A stretch of DNA of 9,043 bases from contig URNZ01000073.1 in the NCBI GenBank assembly GCA_900549405.1, forward strand, positions 1 through 9,043, in the 5' to 3' direction. The notes under the pieces are model-generated. The model had not been told where the DNA came from. It was given only the letters and a program-made list of their open reading frames with translations, and ran no database searches. The position numbers and the translations under genes were made by a program. Origin of the DNA: an uncultured Eubacteriales bacterium. GTDB taxonomy: Bacteria; Bacillota; Clostridia; Oscillospirales; Oscillospiraceae. Positions 1 to 5,871 of the stretch are shown here, one piece after another. Every line of letters begins with the position of its first letter. Positions within the stretch are counted from its first letter, which is position 1.

Positions 1-131
1 TCCTTCGTCGCCAACGGCTGCGCAAAGGTCCGCCCCTACTGTCATTGCGAGGAGCGCAGTACCCGCAAGGGGTATGCCGCATCCGTAAGGCGGCATAGCC
101 GCCAACGGCTGCGCGACGACGTGGCAATCCG
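1..131. repeat. Composite dispersed palindromic repeat abutting a gene 3' end
   Basis: No gene is visible here. On the minus strand the block reads GGATTGCCACGTCG, then CTGCGCTCCTCGCAATGAC, then GTAGGGGCGGACC, which resembles the dispersed 'TCATTGCGAGGAGCG...CGACGTGGCAATCC' repeat of many clostridial genomes (recalled, not searched). Between its two halves (about 60-110) lies extra sequence with a hairpin: TATGCCGC at 73-80 pairs with GCGGCATA at 90-97. The 15-mer CGCCAACGGCTGCGC occurs twice in direct orientation, at 9-23 and 100-114. The block ends two bases before the stop codon of the neighbouring leftward gene, so it may also form part of that transcript's 3' end. It is cut by the window edge. 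Confidence 0.6.
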
Positions 132-132
132 T

Positions 133-660
133 TTACCCGATCTTATGCCCGCCCCGGATGAGGAGCTTTACCGTGCCGGAGGTGGGGGTTAGGGTGCGTC
201 CGGCGATGGTGGACATGTACAGGTGGTTCTTGGTCAGGGAGGTGCCGTTGTTCACCGTGCCCCCGGCGGACACGTCCACCAGGGCGGCGCTGCTGTCGTT
301 GGTGCGCACGGTGGCGGTGCCCACCCGCAGGAGCACCTCGCACCCCACGTCCAGGGACAGGGTCTGGCCGCTGGTGAGGGTGATGAGAGTATACCCGGCG
401 GCGGAGCCGGAGTTCCCGCCAGTGGAACCCGTCTGCTGCTGATAGGCGGCGATCTGGTCGGAGAGATTCTTGGCCAGCTCCGTCTGCCGCTGGGCGGCCT
501 TGGTCTCCACCTGGCTGACCACGCTGGGCAGGGCGGTCTGCTCCAGATAGCTCAGGGTGACCAGGGGGTCGCTCTTGTCCCCGTTGGCGGCCAGGGCGGC
601 CCCGGTACACAGCAGGGCGAGGGCCAGGGCGGCGGGGACGATCCGTCTGTATTTCTTCAT
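133..660 (-). CDS. Secreted protein of unknown function with coiled-coil stalk and C-terminal beta domain
   Basis: This is a 175-residue protein whose function I cannot name. Residues 1-24 form a signal peptide: basic MKKYRR, a hydrophobic core, and a likely cleavage after the first ALA of GAALAANG. No lipobox cysteine is seen. Residues about 38-75 are rich in Q, E, K and A and look helical or coiled-coil. A GGNSGSAAG linker follows near 79-88. The C-terminal 85 residues look beta-rich and include LTSGQTLSLDVGCEVLLRVG and NHLYMSTIAGR, ending in a LLIRGG motif. From memory, a similar '..NG..l..NHLY......vk.lvRGgy.I' tail recurs in exported clostridial proteins, but I know no function for it. 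The ATG is chosen because AAAGGAG lies 8 bases upstream. The gene follows mazF by 85 bases on the same strand and may share its transcript. The stop codon abuts the repeat at 1-131. Confidence 0.75.
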   Translation of the reverse strand: MKKYRRIVPAALALALLCTGAALAANGDKSDPLVTLSYLEQTALPSVVSQVETKAAQRQTELAKNLSDQIAAYQQQTGSTGGNSGSAAGYTLITLTSGQTLSLDVGCEVLLRVGTATVRTNDSSAALVDVSAGGTVNNGTSLTKNHLYMSTIAGRTLTPTSGTVKLLIRGGHKIG

Positions 661-710
661 AGCATGTACTCCTTTGCAAGGGCGGGCCCACGGCCCGGTT
701 TTCTTATGTA

Positions 711-734
711 GGGGAGCCGCCCAACGCGGCCCCC
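711..734. repeat. GC-rich hairpin between mazF and the secreted-protein gene
   Basis: GGGG (711-714), a bulged A, and GCCGC (716-720) pair with GCGGC (726-730) and CCCC (731-734) around a CCAAC loop. The block begins with the TGTAGGGG word that also borders the repeats near 1358 and 36, so it may be a relict of the same family. It lies just after the mazF stop codon. It has no T-tract on the minus strand, so it is not a classical intrinsic terminator, though it could stabilise the 3' end of mazF mRNA. Confidence 0.45.
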
Positions 735-745
735 CGGCGGGGTCA

Positions 746-1111
746 TCAGACCATGGTCTCCGGGTGCAGTCCCAGGCTGACGGCGATGGCCGCGTCCACC
801 TGGCGCATCACGCCGTCGTCCAGCCGCCCCATCTTCTCCCGCAGGCGGCGCTTATCCAATGTGCGCACCTGCTCCAGCAGGATGATGGACTGCTTGGGCA
901 GCCCGCAGCTGAGGGGAGAGACGGAGATATGGGTGGGCAGCCGGGCCTTCCCGGTCTGGGAGGTGATGGCTGCGGCGATGACGGTGGGGCTGTGGCGGTT
1001 GCCGGTGTCGTTCTGCACGATGAGCACCGGGCGCACGCCCCCCTGCTCGCTGCCCACCACCGGGCTGAGATCGGCGTAGAAGATGTCGCCTCGTTTCACA
1101 CTGTTGTCCAC
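746..1111 (-). CDS. mazF: MazF/EndoA-type mRNA interferase toxin
   Basis: A ribosome-independent endoribonuclease that cuts single-stranded RNA at a short site; the Bacillus subtilis homologue cuts at UACAU. The 121 residues are full length for the PemK/MazF family. The sequence VKRGDIFYADLSPVVGSEQG closely follows B. subtilis EndoA with an offset of two residues, so its catalytic Arg25 and Thr48 correspond to Arg27 (GGVRP) and Thr50 (AAITSQ) here. Both are present, as are KARLPTH and the C-terminal ILLEQVRTLDKRRL helix region, so the toxin looks active. The start is GTG, with GGAG 11 bases upstream; a second GTG at codon 5 has no clear ribosome binding site. Tandem TGATGA stops end the gene. 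It follows alr on the same strand, as in Bacillus and Clostridioides, but no MazE/EndoAI-type antitoxin gene is found in the 315-base gap between them. Confidence 0.93.
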   Translation of the reverse strand: MDNSVKRGDIFYADLSPVVGSEQGGVRPVLIVQNDTGNRHSPTVIAAAITSQTGKARLPTHISVSPLSCGLPKQSIILLEQVRTLDKRRLREKMGRLDDGVMRQVDAAIAVSLGLHPETMV

Positions 1112-1135
1112 GTGCGTTCACACTCCGCTGGAAGG

Positions 1136-1181
1136 ATAGTGCGCGTTACCCGGGCGAAGGGCCTATGTAACGCGGCACTAT
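1136..1181 (-). promoter_or_regulatory. Long inverted repeat / stem-loop in the mazF leader
   Basis: ATAGTGCGCGTTAC (1136-1149) and GTAACGCGGCACTAT (1167-1181) are complementary over 14 base pairs with a single bulged base, separated by a 17-base loop. The 3' foot of the stem is 24 bases upstream of the mazF GTG, downstream of the candidate promoter, so it should be transcribed in the leader. It could be an operator for a dimeric repressor or an RNA hairpin affecting translation. On the minus strand the junction of stem and loop reads UUACAUAGG, which contains the UACAU pentamer cut by related MazF enzymes. Function is inferred; the repeat itself is plain in the sequence. Confidence 0.6.
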
Positions 1182-1204
1182 AAGTCTCCCACGGGGCGGC
1201 GGGG

Positions 1205-1234
1205 ATTATACCTGCCCGCTTCCCCTTTTCCGAA
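1205..1234 (-). promoter_or_regulatory. Candidate promoter for mazF
   Basis: The minus strand carries a perfect TATAAT -10 box (1205-1210) with a weak TTCGGA -35 candidate (1229-1234) 18 bases upstream. Transcription would begin near 1198 and give a leader of roughly 87 bases containing the 1136-1181 stem-loop. The -35 candidate touches the end of the 1234-1384 repeat element. The weak -35 keeps confidence modest. Confidence 0.35.
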
Positions 1235-1384
1235 GAGACTGCCGTGTTCCGGGCGGCCAAAGGCCGCCCCTGGGGGATGTCAGGGGGTGGGTGGAGGGGG
1301 CGGATATCATCCGCCCGCCGTTGCGCACCGGGCACCCCGGGCGGATGATATCCGCCCCTACAGACAAGCTCTGCGGCAGTCTCT
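1234..1384. mobile_element. 151-bp MITE-like element with 11-bp terminal inverted repeats and nested palindromes
   Basis: AGAGACTGCCG (1234-1244) and CGGCAGTCTCT (1374-1384) are perfect 11-bp inverted repeats. They enclose a hairpin GGGCGGCC-AAA-GGCCGCCC (1251-1269) and a 21-bp perfect inverted repeat (1297-1317 with 1338-1358). Each arm of the latter is itself a hairpin, GGGCGGAT-ATC-ATCCGCCC. This fills nearly all of the non-coding stretch between alr and mazF outside the mazF leader. The element has no coding capacity. I see no clear target-site duplication. It may be a non-autonomous element or a stack of dispersed palindromes of the TGTAGGGGCGG type common in these genomes (recalled, not searched). 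Confidence 0.6.
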
Positions 1385-1426
1385 CTATGTCATCCTATGC
1401 ACATGGACGGGGATGGATACTTGCTT

Positions 1427-2572
1427 TTATGCCTCTGGCCCGTCCACATAGACCCGGGGGACCCGGCCGGTCAGGTCGCACAGCAGCTCATACACGATGG
1501 TGCCCATGGTCTGGGCGGCCCGCTCCGCCTGGCCGGGGCCATAGACCAGCACCTCGTCCCCCGCTTTCACATCGGGCACGTCGGTGACGTCGATCATGCA
1601 CATGTCCATGCAGATGCGGCCCACGATGGGGCAGGGGACGCCATGGACGATGAGGTCCATGCGGTTGGACAGCAGCCGGGGGAAGCCGTCGCCATAGCCG
1701 ATGGGCACCACCGCCAGGCGGGAGTCCCGGGCCAGGGTGGCGGTGCGGCCATAGCTGACGCAGGACCCGGCGGGCAGGTCCCGCACCACGGCCACCCGGC
1801 TCTTCACCGTCATCACCGGGCGCAGCCCCAGCCCGTGGGGCAGGGGCATGTCCGGGGCGGGGGAGTAGCCATACAGGGCGATGCCCGGGCGGATCATATC
1901 CATGTGGGTGCAGGCATAGCGCAATGTGGCGGCGCTGGCCCCGCAGTGGTACAGGGGGAAGGTCACGCCCCGCTGGGCCAGGGTGGTCCGGGCGTCCTGA
2001 AATCGGTGGAGCTGGTCCTCGGTATAGGCCTCGCTGCCGTCGGCGTCGGAGAAGTGGGTGAACATGCCCCCCGCCCGCAGGCCGGGCAGGGCGCACAGGG
2101 CGGCAATGTCGTCGGCCACGGGGCCGTTGTCCCCGTCCAGCTGCCACAAAAAGCCGATGCGGCCCATGCCCGTGTCCAGCTTCACGTGGATGTCCAGCAC
2201 GCCCCCGGCCCGCTGGGCGGCCTCGGACAGAGCGCGGCCCGTGTCCAGATCGCCCACCGTCTGGGTCACGTGATAGCGCAGCAGGGCCTCCGTCTCCTCC
2301 ACGGGGGTATAGCCCAGGCAGAGGATGGGCAGGGTGATACCCGCCTGACGCAGCTGGGCCGCCTCGGCCACACAGGCCACGGCCAGCATGTCACAGCCCA
2401 GCTCCTCCAGCTTTTTGGCGACGGGCACGGCCCCGTGGCCATAGGCGTTGGCCTTGACCAGCCCCAGGAACTTGCAGCCCTCCGGGGTCAGGGCGCGCAG
2501 GGCGCGGTAGTTGTGGGCCAGGGCGTTCAGGTCCACTTCGGCCCAGGTCCTGATCTTTGTGAAATCCTCCAT
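1427..2572 (-). CDS. alr: Alanine racemase
   Basis: A PLP-dependent cytoplasmic enzyme that interconverts L- and D-alanine, supplying D-Ala for peptidoglycan; in spore-formers a paralogue can act on the germinant L-alanine. The 381 residues match the family length. The PLP lysine is Lys40 in LVKANAYGHGA. The TIM-barrel motif KLDTGMGRIGF (131-141) carries Arg138, equivalent to the arginine near PLP. HCGAS (209-213) and MIRPGIALYG (226-235) follow. The second catalytic base is Tyr274 in CVSYGRT, at the start of the C-terminal beta domain, followed by PIGYGDGFPR and GRICMDMCMIDVT. The ATG is supported by AGAGGG 7 bases upstream. It lies 79 bases after a GerS/YdcC-like lipoprotein gene and before mazF, the same order as in Bacillus and Clostridioides. 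The 11-bp-phased repeats at 2591-2622 lie just upstream. Confidence 0.97.
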   Translation of the reverse strand: MEDFTKIRTWAEVDLNALAHNYRALRALTPEGCKFLGLVKANAYGHGAVPVAKKLEELGCDMLAVACVAEAAQLRQAGITLPILCLGYTPVEETEALLRYHVTQTVGDLDTGRALSEAAQRAGGVLDIHVKLDTGMGRIGFLWQLDGDNGPVADDIAALCALPGLRAGGMFTHFSDADGSEAYTEDQLHRFQDARTTLAQRGVTFPLYHCGASAATLRYACTHMDMIRPGIALYGYSPAPDMPLPHGLGLRPVMTVKSRVAVVRDLPAGSCVSYGRTATLARDSRLAVVPIGYGDGFPRLLSNRMDLIVHGVPCPIVGRICMDMCMIDVTDVPDVKAGDEVLVYGPGQAERAAQTMGTIVYELLCDLTGRVPRVYVDGPEA

Positions 2573-2590
2573 AGCGATCCCTCTTAATCT

Positions 2591-2622
2591 TATCTTTCGT
2601 GTATTTTGCGTTTATCTTGCGT
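2591..2622 (-). repeat. Three 10-bp direct repeats phased at 11 bp upstream of alr
   Basis: TATCTTTCGT (2591), TATTTTGCGT (2602) and TATCTTGCGT (2613) start exactly 11 bases apart; on the coding strand they read ACGCAAGATA, ACGCAAAATA and ACGAAAGATA. They form an AT-rich island in a GC-rich region, ending about 8 bases before the alr ribosome binding site. One helical turn of spacing would suit a protein binding one DNA face. No known operator is recognised. Confidence 0.5.
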
Positions 2623-2651
2623 GTGGGGCCGGGATGATATCCTCGGCAAAA

Positions 2652-3233
2652 TCATGTCTTAGAAAAGTCGGAAAAGTCACACCGGACGGTCCGAAAGCCC
2701 TCCCGGCTGATCTCTCCCCGCAGGAGCTGATGGCTGTCCGGCTGGAACCACAGGGCGGTCTCCGTCCCTATGCCGGGGTCTGACTCCGGGTCGCCGCAGT
2801 CCACCCGCAGCAGGCCGTCCTCCTCCAGGCGGCAGGCGGTGATATAGCCGGTGCGGGCTGTCTCCACCAGGGCGGGCAGGGCGGCGGCGGGGGTGAGGCC
2901 CTCCGGGTCCAAAGGCCCTGTCTCCACCCACAGGCCGTCAAATTCCAATGCCCCGGAGTCCTCCGTCAGGACGGCGGTGAGTCCGGCCACCGTGTCCGGG
3001 GCGGTGAGGGTCAGGCGGGTCTGCACCCCGTCAAACTCCGCCGCCACGGCGTATTCATACACCCGCTGGCCATAGTCGGCGGTGATCTCCGCCTGGGCGG
3101 TCCAGGTGCTCAGGGCGGCGTATTCCCCCCGGATGGTCAGGGCCAGCTCCTCCGCCGGACCCACCCCGCCGGGGGCATGGCCGCAGGCGGACAGCAGCAT
3201 TATCATTGGTACGCAAAGCAGCAGCTTGCGCAC
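2652..3233 (-). CDS. Lipoprotein, GerS/YdcC-like (LolA-fold type), linked to alr
   Basis: A 193-residue exported lipoprotein. The signal peptide is MRKLLLCVPMIMLLSAC, with a lipobox LSAC and lipidated Cys17. The mature part has alternating polar and hydrophobic strands (for example YEYAVAAEFDGVQTRLTLTAP, about 60-80) and a C-terminal pattern ALWFQPDSHQLLRGEISREG (about 161-180) like that of LolA/GerS-type lipoproteins, which wrap a beta sheet around a hydrophobic cavity. In C. difficile gerS sits before alr2, and in B. subtilis the mother-cell lipoprotein gene ydcC sits before alrA; the position here is the same. GerS is needed for cortex hydrolysis during germination. Assignment to that family is inferred from order, lipobox and general pattern rather than close identity. 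Start is GTG with GGAGG 9 bases upstream, 22 bases after nnr. Confidence 0.8.
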   Translation of the reverse strand: MRKLLLCVPMIMLLSACGHAPGGVGPAEELALTIRGEYAALSTWTAQAEITADYGQRVYEYAVAAEFDGVQTRLTLTAPDTVAGLTAVLTEDSGALEFDGLWVETGPLDPEGLTPAAALPALVETARTGYITACRLEEDGLLRVDCGDPESDPGIGTETALWFQPDSHQLLRGEISREGFRTVRCDFSDFSKT

Positions 3234-3255
3234 AGCAGAAAGCCTCCCTTTTGCG

Positions 3256-4896
3256 TTATGTCCCGGAGCACGGCTCCAGGGCCTTGAAAACCTTGGGCAG
3301 GGCGCAGACCATGTCGCCGGGGGTCATGGCGTACTCGCCAGATTCCCGGGCGCACAGGTCGCCGCAGGCGGCGTGGATGGCCACGGCCTGGGCCGCCAGG
3401 GACCACAGGTCGCTGTCACCGGAGCGCAGGTGCTTCTGCCCCCACAGCCCCGCCGCGATGCCGGAGAGCACGTCGCCGGAGCCGCCCTTTGCCATGCCCG
3501 GGTTGCCGGTGACGTTCACCCAGGCCCGCCCGTCGGGGGCGGCGGTGACCGTGGCGTGGCCTTTGAGGATCAAACCGCACCGGTGGGCGGCGGCAAAGTC
3601 CCGGGCGGCGGCCAGCCGGTCCTCCAGGGGGAGGGCGCAGCCGGTGAGCCGCTGGAACTCCCCGTCGTGGGGGGTGAGCAGGGTGGGGGCGGAGCGGCTG
3701 TCCAGAATATCTATATGCCCGGCCAGGGCGTTTATGCCGTCGGCGTCCAGCACCACGGGGCAGGGGAGGTCCTGGAGCAGCTTTCGGGCCAGTTCCCGGG
3801 CAACGGGGTCGGCCCCCAGGCCGGGGCCGAGGATGGCCGCGTCGCAGCCCTTGGCACGGGCGAGCAGGGCGTCATAGTCGTCGGGGATGGGGAAGGGCAT
3901 GGCCTCGTCGCACTTGACGGCCACGATGGGATAGATCTCGTTCGGCACAGCCAAAAACACCAGCCCGGCCCCGGAGCGGACGGCAGATCGGGCGGCAAAC
4001 ACCGGGGCACCGGTGAAGCCCACGCCGCCGCACAGCAGAAACAGCTTGCCGAAGTCCCCCTTGTGGGCCGTCCGGGGACGGCGGGGGAGGGTGTCCGGCC
4101 CTTTCACCGCCCACAGATCCCCTTCCGTGAGCAGGGGGGCGGTGAGGTCGTCGGGCAGACCGATGTCAATGACCCGCACCTGACCGGAGTACACCCGGCC
4201 CTGGTCCAGATACAGCCCGGGCTTGGCGGCGGTGAAGGTGACGGTCATGTCCGCCCGGACGGCTTCCCCCAGGACGCGGCCCGTGTCCCCGTCCAGCCCG
4301 GTGGGCAGGTCGCAGGCGACCACGGGGCAGGATAGGCTGTTCAGCCGCCGCACCGCCGCCAGAAAGGCCCGCTGCACCGGGCGCTTGAGGCCAACGCCCA
4401 GCAGGGCGTCGATGGCGCAGTCACAGAGACCCAGCCAGGCGGACTGCTCCAGATCGTCGGGGTCGAAGGCTTCAATCTCTCCCCCAACGGCCTGGAGACG
4501 GCGGGCCATCTCCCGGGCATCGGCGGTCATTTTGGCCCAGTCGCCCACCAGAATGGTGCGGACGGAGACGCCCCGCTGAAGGAGCAGCCGGGCGGCGGCC
4601 AGGCCGTCGCCCCCGTTGTTCCCCGGCCCGCAGAACACGGCGGCCCAGGGGGCGCTGTCCTGTTTTCGGCGGTCCAGAAGGGCCCGGACCGGCTCTGGCA
4701 ATTTGTCAGACCCGCCGGAACAGAAGGCTGCCGGGGCGAACTCGTTCTCCCGGCGGCGGTCAGACAGAAGGTCCTCCGCCCCCTCCGCCACGGCCAGGGC
4801 GGCCCGCTCCATCAGGTCCAGGGAGGGGACGCCCCGCTGGTCTATGGCAATGTGGTCCAGCCGGCGGCACTGCTGGGGGGTGAGCAGGGGCTGCAT
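3256..4896 (-). CDS. nnr: Bifunctional NAD(P)H-hydrate epimerase / ADP-dependent NAD(P)HX dehydratase
   Basis: A metabolite-repair enzyme. The N-terminal YjeF_N/NnrE domain epimerises R- and S-NAD(P)HX. The C-terminal ribokinase-like NnrD domain dehydrates S-NAD(P)HX back to NAD(P)H using ADP. The 546 residues are somewhat long for the fusion. Epimerase motifs are LMERAA (28-33), GPGNNGGDG (90-98) and DLPTGLDGD (196-204). Residues 46-83 between the first helix and the first strand form a polar, variable insert. Dehydratase motifs are HKGDFGK (278-284), GPGLG (357-361), VVLDADGINAL (381-391), TPHDGEF (408-414) and NPGMAKGGSGDVLSG (465-479). The ATG has a GAGGTGATC ribosome binding site, a very close match to the 16S anti-SD. 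It starts 31 bases after sufB ends and is followed after 22 bases by the lipoprotein gene, consistent with one operon. Neighbourhood with alr is common in Firmicutes. Confidence 0.96.
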   Translation of the reverse strand: MQPLLTPQQCRRLDHIAIDQRGVPSLDLMERAALAVAEGAEDLLSDRRRENEFAPAAFCSGGSDKLPEPVRALLDRRKQDSAPWAAVFCGPGNNGGDGLAAARLLLQRGVSVRTILVGDWAKMTADAREMARRLQAVGGEIEAFDPDDLEQSAWLGLCDCAIDALLGVGLKRPVQRAFLAAVRRLNSLSCPVVACDLPTGLDGDTGRVLGEAVRADMTVTFTAAKPGLYLDQGRVYSGQVRVIDIGLPDDLTAPLLTEGDLWAVKGPDTLPRRPRTAHKGDFGKLFLLCGGVGFTGAPVFAARSAVRSGAGLVFLAVPNEIYPIVAVKCDEAMPFPIPDDYDALLARAKGCDAAILGPGLGADPVARELARKLLQDLPCPVVLDADGINALAGHIDILDSRSAPTLLTPHDGEFQRLTGCALPLEDRLAAARDFAAAHRCGLILKGHATVTAAPDGRAWVNVTGNPGMAKGGSGDVLSGIAAGLWGQKHLRSGDSDLWSLAAQAVAIHAACGDLCARESGEYAMTPGDMVCALPKVFKALEPCSGT

Positions 4897-4927
4897 ACGA
4901 TCACCTCGATGAAAATAAAACAGAAAG

Positions 4928-5848
4928 TTACTTCAGGAAGCCGTTGACGATCTGCTCCTCGGCCTCCTTCTCGGTGAGACCCAGGGTCATCAGCTTGGTC
5001 AGCTGCTCCCCGGCGATCTTGCCGATGGCGGCCTCGTGGACCAGCTGGGCGTCCAGGCAGTTGGCCGTCACCTCGGGGATGGCGGAGACCACGCCCTGGT
5101 CCATGATGATGGCGTCGCACTCTGAGTGGCCGTAGCAGGGGGCGTTGCCGTTGATGCGGGCCATAAATACCTGGTGAGACTGGCCCCGGGCCACACTGCG
5201 GGAGATGACGTTGGTGTGGCAGCCCGCCCCGTTCAGGTCCACGGTGAAGTCGGACTTGGCGTGCTGCTTGCCGTGGGTCATCACCTTCTCGTGGATGATG
5301 AGGGTGGCGTCGGGGCCAAGGGTGGCCCTGGTGGTGCGGATGGTGGAGTCCACGCCCTTGATCTGGGTGGTCTCCATCTCCATATAGCTGCCCTCGCCCA
5401 GCTCCACCACAGTGGTGGGGTTCATGATGTTCTCGCCGTTGCCGTCCCCCTCGCCATAGTGCCGCTCGATGTAGCGCACCCGGGCGTTTTTGCCCACGTG
5501 GAAGGTGTGGATGCCGTCGTGCTGGCTGTTCTGCACGCCGCAGTTGTGGATGCCGCAGCCGGCCACGATGGTCACGTCGCAGTCATCCCCCACGAAAAAG
5601 TCGTTATAGACCAGATCGGTCAGGCCGCTCTCGCTGAGGACCACGGGGATGTGGACAGACTCGTTCTTGGTGCCCGGCTTGATGATGATGTCAATGCCGT
5701 CCTTGTCGGTCTTGGACACGATGTCGATGTTGGCGGTGGTGTTCCGGCCCGCCTTTTTGCCGTTGGCCCGGATGTTATAGGCCCCCTCGGGGACGGTGTG
5801 CAGCTGGGCCACCTCCTCCAGGAGGTGCTGCTGAATGGGATCGATCAT
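4928..5848 (-). CDS. sufB: Short SufB/SufD-type Fe-S cluster scaffold protein
   Basis: The scaffold of the SUF iron-sulfur assembly machinery, which binds the SufC ATPase in the cytoplasm. At 306 residues it lacks the long N-terminal extension of classical SufB (about 470-495) and is mainly the beta-helix core plus the C-terminal helices. The C-terminal region aligns by eye with E. coli SufB: SECDAIIMDQG carries Cys244, matching Cys405, and QLVHEAAIGKI carries His271-Glu272, matching the HE pair that includes Glu434; IVNGFLK ends the protein like SufB IVNGF. Extra cysteines lie in AGCGIHNCG (96-104). Keeping the SufB cysteine and glutamate in a single SufBD protein suits a homodimeric scaffold paired with SufC. 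ATG with AGGAGG 10 bases upstream; 23 bases after sufC. No sufS, sufU or sufD is in the window, so the sulfur donor must be encoded elsewhere. Confidence 0.93.
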   Translation of the reverse strand: MIDPIQQHLLEEVAQLHTVPEGAYNIRANGKKAGRNTTANIDIVSKTDKDGIDIIIKPGTKNESVHIPVVLSESGLTDLVYNDFFVGDDCDVTIVAGCGIHNCGVQNSQHDGIHTFHVGKNARVRYIERHYGEGDGNGENIMNPTTVVELGEGSYMEMETTQIKGVDSTIRTTRATLGPDATLIIHEKVMTHGKQHAKSDFTVDLNGAGCHTNVISRSVARGQSHQVFMARINGNAPCYGHSECDAIIMDQGVVSAIPEVTANCLDAQLVHEAAIGKIAGEQLTKLMTLGLTEKEAEEQIVNGFLK

Positions 5849-5871
5849 AGTTTTCTCTCCTCCTTAGACGT

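Noticed and set aside
1096..1335. 79-codon minus-strand frame as a possible antitoxin between alr and mazF
   Set aside because: It is mostly translated repeat, is Arg/Pro-rich, overlaps the mazF start out of frame and shows no ribbon-helix-helix or AbrB-like pattern.
1251..1358. Hairpins between alr and mazF as a CRISPR array or terminator
   Set aside because: No regularly spaced direct repeats with unique spacers, and no T-tract follows the hairpins; they fit a dispersed palindromic element.
1397..2587. Long plus-strand open frame of 396 codons opposite alr
   Set aside because: It lies antisense to a clear alr with all catalytic motifs; its His/Gly/Ala/Val-rich translation is what GC-rich codon bias produces.
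3082..4335. Long plus-strand open frame of 417 codons opposite nnr
   Set aside because: Low-complexity Gly/Val/Ala/Gln translation antisense to nnr, with no family motifs and no ribosome binding site.
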